A program made the translations under genes and the position numbers. A DNA stretch of 21,349 nt, taken from NCBI GenBank assembly GCA_022820435.1, contig JAJEFL010000013.1, forward strand, positions 1-21,349, in the 5' to 3' direction. This document shows positions 8,346 to 15,236 of the stretch, one piece after another. This DNA is from Bin80 sp022820435 (GTDB lineage Bacteria > Bacteroidota > Rhodothermia > Rhodothermales > Bin80). The notes under the pieces were generated by a model. It searched no databases. It had not been told where the DNA came from and saw only the letters and a program-made list of their open reading frames with translations. How positions within the stretch are numbered: position 1 is the stretch's first letter; every line of letters starts with the position of its first letter.

Positions 8346-8376
8346 TTTGGAGAATTCAAAATTCATTGTATATTTG
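8346..8376 (+). promoter_or_regulatory. Bacteroidota-type promoter of the cytochrome operon
   Basis: TTTG at 8346-8349 is followed after 19 bases by TATATTTG at 8369-8376. This matches the Bacteroidota primary-sigma consensus, a -33 TTTG and a -7 TAnnTTTG separated by 19-21 bases. Transcription would begin around 8382-8386, about 30 bases before the GTG start at 8415. It lies in the gap between the divergent DoxX gene and the ten-gene operon. I found no equally good match for the minus strand. Confidence 0.6.
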
Positions 8377-8414
8377 GGAAAACTTAACCGTCTCTTCACA
8401 GAACTGTCTTTATC

Positions 8415-10217
8415 GTGACTACTGATTCGATTCCGGTCGTGCATACCACCTGTCAAGGTGCATGGTGGAGAGGCCTCCCCGCAGGTCTGGCGGCTTTTGT
8501 ATTGCTGGCGCTGGCGGCAGGCCCGGCATGGGGGATGCCGCAGGAGGCAGACCCTGAATACCGGGCGCTGCCCTTCATTAGCAGCCGTGTGCTGATGTGG
8601 GCCGTCGCGGAACTGCACCTGATGTTTGCCGCGTTTGTGCTGGCGGTCCCCATGTTTGCACTGGTGATTGAATTCATCGGGTATCGGACCGGAGACAGGC
8701 GCTACGATCAACTGGCCTACGACTTCACGAAGCTCCTTTCCGTATCCTTCTCCTTTACTGCCACGCTCGGAGCGCTGCTCACGTTCGGGCTGCTGGTGTT
8801 CTATCCGGCATTGACACAGTACCTGGTGAAGATTTTCAGTTGGACCTTCCTGCCATATGTACTGCTTTTTTTCCTGGAGGCGTTTTTTCTGTATGCGTAC
8901 TACTACGGCTGGGGAAAACTTTCTCCCCGCCTGCATCTCTTCGTCGGCTTGATGCTCAACCTTGTGGGGACGGCGATTATGTTTATCGCCAATGCCTGGC
9001 TGACCTTTATGAATACGCCCAACGGCATTGATGATATGGGCAATCTGACCAGCCTCTGGGAAGCGATCAATAACTACACCTGGATGCCGATCAATATCCA
9101 CCGGCTGATTGCGAATGTCGCGTTCGGTGGTGCGATCGGGGCGGCGTATGGTGCATTCAAGTTTCTGGGAGCAAAGACGCTGGCGGCCAAGGCGCATTAC
9201 GACTGGATGGGATATATCGGCATTTTTGTCGCAATCTGTGCACTCCTTCCGCTCCCGTTTGCGGGATACTGGCTGGGGGTAGAGATCTATGCCTATGATC
9301 AGAGTCTGGGGATTACGCTCATGGGAGGGACGTTTTCGTGGCTTTTCATTGTGCAGGCGGTCCTGATCGGGAATTTGTTTCTGGCGGCAAACTACTATCT
9401 CTGGCTGAGTATGGCCCGAATTCCGGGTGCAGAGCGTTTTCGGGGGTTTATCAAGTACCTTCTGGGGGTCATTACACTTTGCTTTATTGTCTGGGCGACA
9501 CCGCATTCGCTCGTCGCAACCGTAGAGGAAGCCCGCGCAATGGGCGGCTCCCATCACCCTATTCTGAATGTGCTGGGAGTCATGAGTGCAAAGAATACCG
9601 CGGTGAATCTTTTGATTCTTACCACCTACGTCAGTTTTTTGCTCTATCGCCGGGCCAATAAGGAAGCAACGGTCTCCTGGGCCAGGACCGGCAACTGGAT
9701 CCAGTTCGGTATTTTTGCGGTCGTGGTGATCTATGTAGTCTTCCTTGGCGTGTATGGATACTTTGTAGATGCACAAACCCGGATCGGGCTCAGCCGTCCA
9801 CAGGTTCTGTCGGTCCTGTTTGCGATGGTCTCGGTGACGGTGATTGATCTATTCCTGTTCAGGAATGCAAAGTCCCGCGGCGAAATCGTCTGGGGAAAAA
9901 TCTCTGCCCGATCCCAGTATGCCCTGTTCTTCCTCGCCATCACTTTTACCTGGCTGATGGGCCTGATGGGGTATGTGCGAGCCGGAATGCGGCAGCACTG
10001 GCATGTGTATGGCGTGATGCGGGATACCTCGGTGGATGCATTTACGCCGACGCTGGGATTTGCCGGGGGCGTAGTCAGTGCGATCGTGATTGTCTTCTTC
10101 CTGCTCATTGCCATTGTCTTCTTTCTGGCCGGTCTTTCCGGTCGCAAGGACTGGGCCCCCAAATCAGGGTCCCGGTGGAATGAGGGGGAAGCCACCGTTT
10201 CCATTGAACCCGCGTGA
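8415..10217 (+). CDS. CydA-like cytochrome bd family subunit (non-canonical, no CydB partner)
   Basis: 600 residues with about 13-14 hydrophobic segments. The first half aligns by eye with E. coli CydA: AELHLMFAAF places H68 at the position of His19, FFLEAFFLYAYYYGW places E155 at Glu107, ANAWLTFMNTP matches the ANGWMQNP region, and INIHRLIANVAFGGA places H229 at His186 (a heme b558 ligand). The Glu99 position reads Y. The quinol-oxidase motif GRQPW is absent; MGYVRAGMRQHWHVYGVM (518-535) sits in the corresponding C-terminal region. A hydrophobic N-terminal leader ending PAWG-MP (residues 21-42) looks like a signal peptide, consistent with a periplasmic N-terminus. No cydB follows; three cytochromes c do. 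I infer an atypical bd-family O2 or NO reductase, or a quinol:cytochrome c module. Start GTG 8415, without a clear ribosome-binding site. Confidence 0.85.
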   Translation: MTTDSIPVVHTTCQGAWWRGLPAGLAAFVLLALAAGPAWGMPQEADPEYRALPFISSRVLMWAVAELHLMFAAFVLAVPMFALVIEFIGYRTGDRRYDQLAYDFTKLLSVSFSFTATLGALLTFGLLVFYPALTQYLVKIFSWTFLPYVLLFFLEAFFLYAYYYGWGKLSPRLHLFVGLMLNLVGTAIMFIANAWLTFMNTPNGIDDMGNLTSLWEAINNYTWMPINIHRLIANVAFGGAIGAAYGAFKFLGAKTLAAKAHYDWMGYIGIFVAICALLPLPFAGYWLGVEIYAYDQSLGITLMGGTFSWLFIVQAVLIGNLFLAANYYLWLSMARIPGAERFRGFIKYLLGVITLCFIVWATPHSLVATVEEARAMGGSHHPILNVLGVMSAKNTAVNLLILTTYVSFLLYRRANKEATVSWARTGNWIQFGIFAVVVIYVVFLGVYGYFVDAQTRIGLSRPQVLSVLFAMVSVTVIDLFLFRNAKSRGEIVWGKISARSQYALFFLAITFTWLMGLMGYVRAGMRQHWHVYGVMRDTSVDAFTPTLGFAGGVVSAIVIVFFLLIAIVFFLAGLSGRKDWAPKSGSRWNEGEATVSIEPA

Positions 10218-10243
10218 TCCTTAACAACTAAACTCCTAATTCC

Positions 10244-11035
10244 GTGAAACAGGCCCTGCAAATATTTGGATTCACCATCGTGGTCAGCGTCTTCTACTGG
10301 TACGTGAGTTTATGGGTACCGCAGAAACGGACGGATCCCCCGGAGGATATTGAGATCGCCAGTGATCTGACCATTGAAGAGATGATCCCGATTGGCGAGG
10401 AAATTGTTGCAGGCAAAGGGACCTGCCTGACCTGCCATACGATGGGAGATCACGGAACGGGTCTTCGGTTTCCGGATCTGGACAATATCGGGGCGATTGC
10501 CGCCGAGCGCGTCCCGGGGCAGAGTGATGTAGATTATCTGGCAGAGTCCATGTATGACCCCAATGCCTATGTGGTCGAGGGCTATGTTGCCGGCATGCCG
10601 AATGTTGCCCGTCCCCCGATTGCGTTAACGGATCAGGAAATTCTGACCGTGATTGCCTATTTGCAGTCGCTTGGAGGAACGCCGACGGTCACGATGCAGA
10701 CCGCGCTGCAGTGGCAGGGGCAGGCCCCGGCGCAGGATGCGGCCCCCGCCGTTGCGGTTGGCGGCAACCGGGACGCAGAAACGGTTTTTACCACCTATCT
10801 GTGCAATACCTGCCATTCATTGGACGGAACCGCCGGGGCAGGGCCCACACTGCAAGGCCTTGGACAGCGCATGACCCGCGCGGAGATTTACGAGGCCATC
10901 GTAGATCCGGATGAGGTCATTGCCGAAGGGTATGTGGAGGGGGTGATGTCAACAATGTTGAATGCAAACAATTTTTATGAGCAGGTTTCCACTTCGGAAC
11001 TGCAGGCACTGGTGGATTATCTGGCCTCCATGTAA
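10244..11035 (+). CDS. Membrane-anchored diheme cytochrome c
   Basis: 263 residues from a GTG at 10244, 26 bp after the CydA-like gene. An N-terminal hydrophobic helix (residues 5-25) with no evident cleavage site should anchor the protein in the membrane. Two heme c sites follow: CLTCH at 61-65 and CNTCH at 187-191, one in each of two class I-type cytochrome c domains joined by an Ala/Pro-rich linker (about 155-175). Repeated phrases in the two halves (VVEGYVAGMP at 110-119; IAEGYVEGVM in the second) show an internal duplication and supply candidate distal methionine ligands. It is probably the immediate electron partner of the CydA-like subunit on the periplasmic face, in the place where a canonical operon has cydB. 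Confidence 0.85.
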   Translation: MKQALQIFGFTIVVSVFYWYVSLWVPQKRTDPPEDIEIASDLTIEEMIPIGEEIVAGKGTCLTCHTMGDHGTGLRFPDLDNIGAIAAERVPGQSDVDYLAESMYDPNAYVVEGYVAGMPNVARPPIALTDQEILTVIAYLQSLGGTPTVTMQTALQWQGQAPAQDAAPAVAVGGNRDAETVFTTYLCNTCHSLDGTAGAGPTLQGLGQRMTRAEIYEAIVDPDEVIAEGYVEGVMSTMLNANNFYEQVSTSELQALVDYLASM

Positions 11036-11064
11036 TCTCTGTGAACTGACTTCTAGCTGACACA

Positions 11065-11892
11065 ATGAATTTATTTGTACTGTTAGGAATTGCAGCCGTG
11101 ATGATTCTGATTCAGCAGGTGTTAACGCGCTGGATCCAACTCAATCGCATCGCCTGGCTGGGAATCTGGTGGGTTGCGCTCTGGGCTGCTTTTTCGTATG
11201 GAATTACCCCCCCGCTCCCGAATTCCATTATCGTGCTGTTCATGGCGATCATTACGATTGCGCTGATGGCATACCTGTCGGCAGATAATGAGGAATTAGA
11301 GGAGGCGCAACGGTCCATTGTCCGGTTCATGGTAGCCAGAGAGTACCGCACTGCTTTGGTGATGGTTCTTCTTGCCATCCCCGCGGCGGTTGCCGCCTGG
11401 ACGTATGCCAGCATGAATGAAGCGCCGCAGCCCCCCTCCAGCGGCCGGACGATCCATCCCCCTCCGCCATCTTCCATCACATTTGCAGGGAACTCCATTG
11501 ATTTGGCAACCGCGAACAATCCATACCGGGAGCTGGAGCATACCGACGAGTCGGCGTTTGCGGCGCATGTTGCGAACGGGCGGCGGATTTATTTTCAGAA
11601 CTGCTTCTACTGTCACGGAGACAATATGCAGGGGGCAGGAATGTTTGCACACGGCTATGATCCACTGCCGGCCAATTTCAATGATGCAACGACGATTGCG
11701 ATGCTTCAGGAATCCTATTTGTTCTGGCGTATCGCAAAAGGAGCCCCTGGACTCCCCTCCGAGTCAACCCCCTGGTCTAGTGCCATGCCCGCCTGGGAAC
11801 TGTTTCTGACCGAAGAAGAAATCTGGGATGTGATTCTGTTTCTGTACGAGTATACAGGCTATGAACCACGTGCACAGGGCATGCCTCATTAA
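11065..11892 (+). CDS. Polytopic membrane protein with C-terminal monoheme cytochrome c domain
   Basis: 275 residues from ATG 11065. Four hydrophobic segments are visible (about residues 2-20, 29-47, 52-72 and 98-117), with the polar stretch ADNEELEEAQRS between the third and fourth. A Pro-rich linker (SSGRTIHPPPPSS) leads to a cytochrome c domain with CFYCH at 180-184. A candidate methionine ligand lies in SSAMPAWE before the final helix EEEIWDVILFLYEYTGY. The fold of the N-terminal half is not one I recognise. It sits between two other cytochrome c genes with short gaps, so it is probably an integral subunit of the same respiratory complex. Confidence 0.8.
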   Translation: MNLFVLLGIAAVMILIQQVLTRWIQLNRIAWLGIWWVALWAAFSYGITPPLPNSIIVLFMAIITIALMAYLSADNEELEEAQRSIVRFMVAREYRTALVMVLLAIPAAVAAWTYASMNEAPQPPSSGRTIHPPPPSSITFAGNSIDLATANNPYRELEHTDESAFAAHVANGRRIYFQNCFYCHGDNMQGAGMFAHGYDPLPANFNDATTIAMLQESYLFWRIAKGAPGLPSESTPWSSAMPAWELFLTEEEIWDVILFLYEYTGYEPRAQGMPH

Positions 11893-11904
11893 CTGGAAAA
11901 CAAG

Positions 11905-13434
11905 ATGCGAACGCTACTGCCATTATTGCTGATTTGGTTTGCATATCCTGCGATGGCGATGCAGGAGAATGATCTGGGCACAGAAGCGCAGCGTGCAGAG
12001 GGGAAGGAGGTCTATGACATCAAATGTGCGCACTGCCACGGATATGCAGGAGATGCCAATGCGGTTGCGACCTCCTATCTGCGACCGGCACCCCGGGACT
12101 TTACATCAGGGAATTATAAGTTCCGGTCTACCGAGAGCGGCGAACTTCCGACAACCGAAGATATCAAACGGAGCATCCGCCTCGGCATGCCCTATACGAG
12201 CATGCCGCCATGGGACGGGATCCTTTCCGAAGGCGAAATCACCGGACTGGCCTATTATCTCAAGACTTTTGAGCCTTTGTTTGAGGGGCCCTACGGCAAT
12301 CCGACCATTGTGGACATCCCCAAGGCTCCGTCCTATTCAGACGATCCGGTGCACCTCGCCCGCGGTCGAGAGATCTTTGAGGCGAATCAGTGCACCGACT
12401 GTCACGGGATTAACGGGCGCGGCAATGGCCCAAGTGCCCCCGAACTCGTCGATGACTGGGGCTTTCCGATCCGCCCGGCAGATATGACGAAGCGGTGGAC
12501 CTTCCGGGCAAGTGCAACCCGTGAAGATGTGTACCGCACGTTTATGACCGGCCTGAACGGAACTCCGATGCCCTCCTACCTGCAGACGATCAATGAGGAG
12601 GAGGATCGGTGGGCACTGGTGGACTATGTGTGGTCACTATCGAGAGATGAGCCGGACTATGGCACGGTGGTCAGTGTACGGGGGCAGACGGGCGAACTGG
12701 AGCTGGGAGATGAATTATTTGCAAATGCGACGGGGGCGTATTTTCCGATTGTGGGCCAGATCATTGAGCCCGGCCGGGCATTCTATCCGGGCGTGAACGG
12801 GATCCGTGTAAAGGGGGTCTACAATGAATCGGAGATTGCGATTGAACTTCAGTGGCATGATATGACGGCGGAAACCGAAGGCAGGAATCACCCGGCCGTG
12901 GATGTGCAGGTATTTGATGCGACAGCGCCGGATACGCTGACCGGCGGCTGGTCCGATGCCGTTGCCGTACTGCTTCCCTCCCGCACCCCGGAAGGATTGG
13001 AGCGTCCCTACTTTATGTTTGGAGACAGTAAGTTTCCGATGACAATCTGGTATACAGATCTGGCGACGGATTCGGCGGTGGTATTGACGGGGCAGGGAGC
13101 AGGCAGGATTACCGATAACGGAGTGGAACTGGAACGAACTGCAGCGTACGAAGATGGAGTCTGGACCGTCCGGCTGAAGGGACCCCGAACCCTGGGTGAC
13201 TATAGGATGCAGGAGTCCGCCTTCGTACCGATTTCCTTTACGGCATGGGATGGCTTTAATGCAGAGCGCGGCAATAAGCGGGGCTTATCTGCCTGGTATC
13301 ATCTGTATTTGGAGCCGATGGAGACGGAATCTGCAGCGCTTCCGATGGCGAAGTGGTTTTTGATTGTATTGGTCGCCGAGGTTGCCATTGTTGGGCTGGT
13401 GCGCTTCCGGGCACGCCGCAGAAAAAAGACCTGA
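11905..13434 (+). CDS. Diheme cytochrome c fused to ethylbenzene dehydrogenase-type heme b domain, C-terminal anchor
   Basis: 509 residues. A signal peptide (MRTLLPLLLIWFAYPAMA) precedes two cytochrome c domains: CAHCH at 41-45 and CTDCH at 163-167, with methionines in the GMPYTSMP (94-101) and TPMPSY regions as candidate ligands. From about residue 255 a beta-rich domain follows, ending with PISFTAWDGFNAERG and then LSAWYHLYLEP. This is the signature of the EB_dh / DMSO-reductase-family gamma subunit domain, which binds heme b in ethylbenzene, dimethylsulfide and selenate dehydrogenases. A transmembrane helix (about 480-500) followed by RARRRKK anchors the C-terminus, leaving the hemes in the periplasm. 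Here the heme b domain has no molybdopterin subunit beside it, suggesting it was recruited as an electron-transfer wire within this complex. Confidence 0.82.
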   Translation: MRTLLPLLLIWFAYPAMAMQENDLGTEAQRAEGKEVYDIKCAHCHGYAGDANAVATSYLRPAPRDFTSGNYKFRSTESGELPTTEDIKRSIRLGMPYTSMPPWDGILSEGEITGLAYYLKTFEPLFEGPYGNPTIVDIPKAPSYSDDPVHLARGREIFEANQCTDCHGINGRGNGPSAPELVDDWGFPIRPADMTKRWTFRASATREDVYRTFMTGLNGTPMPSYLQTINEEEDRWALVDYVWSLSRDEPDYGTVVSVRGQTGELELGDELFANATGAYFPIVGQIIEPGRAFYPGVNGIRVKGVYNESEIAIELQWHDMTAETEGRNHPAVDVQVFDATAPDTLTGGWSDAVAVLLPSRTPEGLERPYFMFGDSKFPMTIWYTDLATDSAVVLTGQGAGRITDNGVELERTAAYEDGVWTVRLKGPRTLGDYRMQESAFVPISFTAWDGFNAERGNKRGLSAWYHLYLEPMETESAALPMAKWFLIVLVAEVAIVGLVRFRARRRKKT

Positions 13435-13437
13435 CCG

Positions 13438-14685
13438 GTGAGCGAAAAGACCTACATACCGTCGCTGGTTTCATGGAATCTCACCAAAAAGTGTAATCTG
13501 CAGTGTCCGCACTGCTATTTATCTGCCGGTCGGGCTGCGGAGCGTGAGTTGACTACTGATGAGTGTATGGAGGTGCTCAGCGAGATGAAGAATCTGGGCA
13601 CAGAGATGCTCATCCTTACCGGCGGCGAACCACTCCTGCGAAAGGATATTTACAGGATTGCGCAAGCGGCAAGTGACATGGGAATCTGGGTTGTGATGGG
13701 AACCAATGGTGTACTGGTGACCAGAGAAGTGGCCCGCAAGATGGTGGAGTGCGGGGTGCAGGGGGTCGGAATCAGTATTGACTCCGCAGATCCGGACCGC
13801 CACAATGCGTTCCGGGGTGGTCGCAATGCATGGCAGCATTCGGTACGTGCACTCAGGGTATGTAAGGAGGAAGGGCTGGAAGTGCTGGTGCAGACAACGG
13901 TGATGGAGGAGAATTACGATGAGGTTCCGGATCTTCTGGATTTTGCGCGTGAGCACGGTGCCTGGTCTTTCAATCTGTATTTTCTGGTACAGACGGGCCG
14001 GGGGCAGGGTATGACGGATCTGTCTGCTGCGGCAACCGAGTCCATGCTCACCAGACTGATTGACTGGCAGGACGATTATCGTCCCATGCTCGTACGCAGC
14101 AAATGTGCTCCGCAGTTCAAGCAGATCGCTTATGAAAAGGGGCGGGGCGGGATGGAAAGCGGCGGCTGCATGGCGGCAACCGAGTACTGCAGGATTACCC
14201 CCGAAGGGAATGTGACTCCCTGTCCGTATATGGATGTGGTGGCGGGGAGCGTGCTGGAGCAGACGTTCACCACCATCTGGAATGATTCTTCGGTATTTGC
14301 AGAACTCAGAGACCCGGCAAAGTTGAAGGGGCGGTGTGGCAGGTGTGAGTTCCAGAAATTATGTGGTGGCTGCCGGTGTCGTGCATTTGCGGCAACGGGT
14401 GATTATCTGAGTGAGGATCCTGCCTGCAGATATCAGCCGACAGGTGTGGATTTATCGCAGTCCGCATTGCAGTGGGCCCCGTCTGCAGAGGAGCGTCTGA
14501 TGCGGATCCCGATCAGTTTTATCCGGAAAAAGACGCGCAAAGGTGTGGAAGCCTATGCGAGGAGTAAAGGAATCGGGAAGGTCACGACCGAGGTAATGAG
14601 CCGTGCACTGAGTGGGATGAAGCGGACAAACGGGTTTGCAGGGATGCCGGCGAATGTGTACAAAAAGCCCACGCATCTGGTGTAG
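13438..14685 (+). CDS. Radical SAM/SPASM protein, NirJ/AhbD-like, with C-terminal PCP_red domain
   Basis: 415 residues from GTG 13438, 3 bp after the preceding stop. CNLQCPHC (19-26) is the CX3CX2C radical SAM cluster motif and ILTGGEPLLR the SAM-binding GGE motif. A SPASM-type cysteine-rich region (C244, C251, C262, C300, C303, C309, C312, C314, C330) carries auxiliary Fe-S clusters. The LCGGCRCRAFAATGDYL and EDPAC segments resemble NirJ (heme d1 synthesis) and AhbD (heme synthesis), enzymes that alter heme side chains. Residues 346-391 (WAPSAEERLMRIP, then EAYARSKGI) form a PCP_red domain, known from protochlorophyllide reductase subunit B. The context suggests modification of a heme or peptide of the upstream cytochromes; the substrate is unknown. 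Confidence 0.85.
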   Translation: MSEKTYIPSLVSWNLTKKCNLQCPHCYLSAGRAAERELTTDECMEVLSEMKNLGTEMLILTGGEPLLRKDIYRIAQAASDMGIWVVMGTNGVLVTREVARKMVECGVQGVGISIDSADPDRHNAFRGGRNAWQHSVRALRVCKEEGLEVLVQTTVMEENYDEVPDLLDFAREHGAWSFNLYFLVQTGRGQGMTDLSAAATESMLTRLIDWQDDYRPMLVRSKCAPQFKQIAYEKGRGGMESGGCMAATEYCRITPEGNVTPCPYMDVVAGSVLEQTFTTIWNDSSVFAELRDPAKLKGRCGRCEFQKLCGGCRCRAFAATGDYLSEDPACRYQPTGVDLSQSALQWAPSAEERLMRIPISFIRKKTRKGVEAYARSKGIGKVTTEVMSRALSGMKRTNGFAGMPANVYKKPTHLV

Positions 14686-14687
14686 CG

Positions 14688-14891
14688 ATGGCCTACTATA
14701 TCACTGATTCCTGTACCGCATGCGATGAATGCGTAGACATGTGTCCGATTCATGCGATCCATGTCGGAGATCCGATCTATGTGATTGACGATACATGTAC
14801 GGACTTTACCGAATGTCTGGTTGCCTGTGAGTTTGACGCAATCCAGCCTATTCCTGATGATACTGCCGCCGGGGTTCCCCTGTCTGTATGA
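14688..14891 (+). CDS. Small 4Fe-4S ferredoxin with one cluster cysteine replaced by Phe
   Basis: 67 residues starting 2 bp after the radical SAM gene. The first cluster motif is complete: C9, C12, C15, C19-P. The second half keeps C37, C43 and C47, but the position expected for its second cysteine is F40 (CTDFTECLVAC). That leaves three cysteines, which may hold a [3Fe-4S] cluster, a [4Fe-4S] cluster with a non-cysteine ligand, or none. Phe (ttt) differs from Cys (tgt) by one base. It most likely passes electrons to the adjacent radical SAM enzyme, which needs reduction to act. The stop overlaps the next start (ATGA). Confidence 0.85.
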   Translation: MAYYITDSCTACDECVDMCPIHAIHVGDPIYVIDDTCTDFTECLVACEFDAIQPIPDDTAAGVPLSV

Positions 14892-15214
14892 TGGTTGAAA
14901 ACGAGATCCAATACATTCCGGTTGATCAGTTCCGCCAGATGGTGCCGCCGATCCTTGGCCTGGAAGTCCGGCGCCTCAGCCGGTGGATTGCCAGACAGGA
15001 TCCGGATTCCGATCTGTGGAATCAATTCGTGAAGGTTCGCTACGAACTCAGCCGGTTCATTGCCTGTATGGAGGCATCAAAGGATCTTCCGGATTGCGAA
15101 CCCTTTCTGGATGCAGCCCTGCTGAATGCTGTAACCCTGCATGATTATTCAGGGATGGAATATGTGATTGACCGGCTTCGGTATGTGCGTGACCGAATTC
15201 CTTATACCTACTGA
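14888..15214 (+). CDS. Hypothetical helical protein in cytochrome/PCP_red operon
   Basis: 108 residues; the ATG at 14888 overlaps the ferredoxin stop codon, a sign of translational coupling (a second ATG follows directly at 14891). The protein is predicted mostly helical and soluble, with charged amphipathic stretches (LEVRRLSRWIARQD, YELSRFIACMEA, YVIDRLRYVRDRI) and two cysteines (FIACM, LPDCEP). There is no motif I recognise. Position between a ferredoxin and a UspA-PCP_red protein suggests it works with them, perhaps as a small adaptor or chaperone of the maturation set (inference). Confidence 0.75.
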   Translation: MMVENEIQYIPVDQFRQMVPPILGLEVRRLSRWIARQDPDSDLWNQFVKVRYELSRFIACMEASKDLPDCEPFLDAALLNAVTLHDYSGMEYVIDRLRYVRDRIPYTY

Positions 15215-15236
15215 TTTGTAAAGCATCGCCGAACCC

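Noticed and set aside
8334..9776. 480-residue minus-strand open frame opposite the CydA-like gene
   Set aside because: Its translation is rich in Arg, His, Pro and Gln and is the antisense shadow of a clear membrane protein gene.
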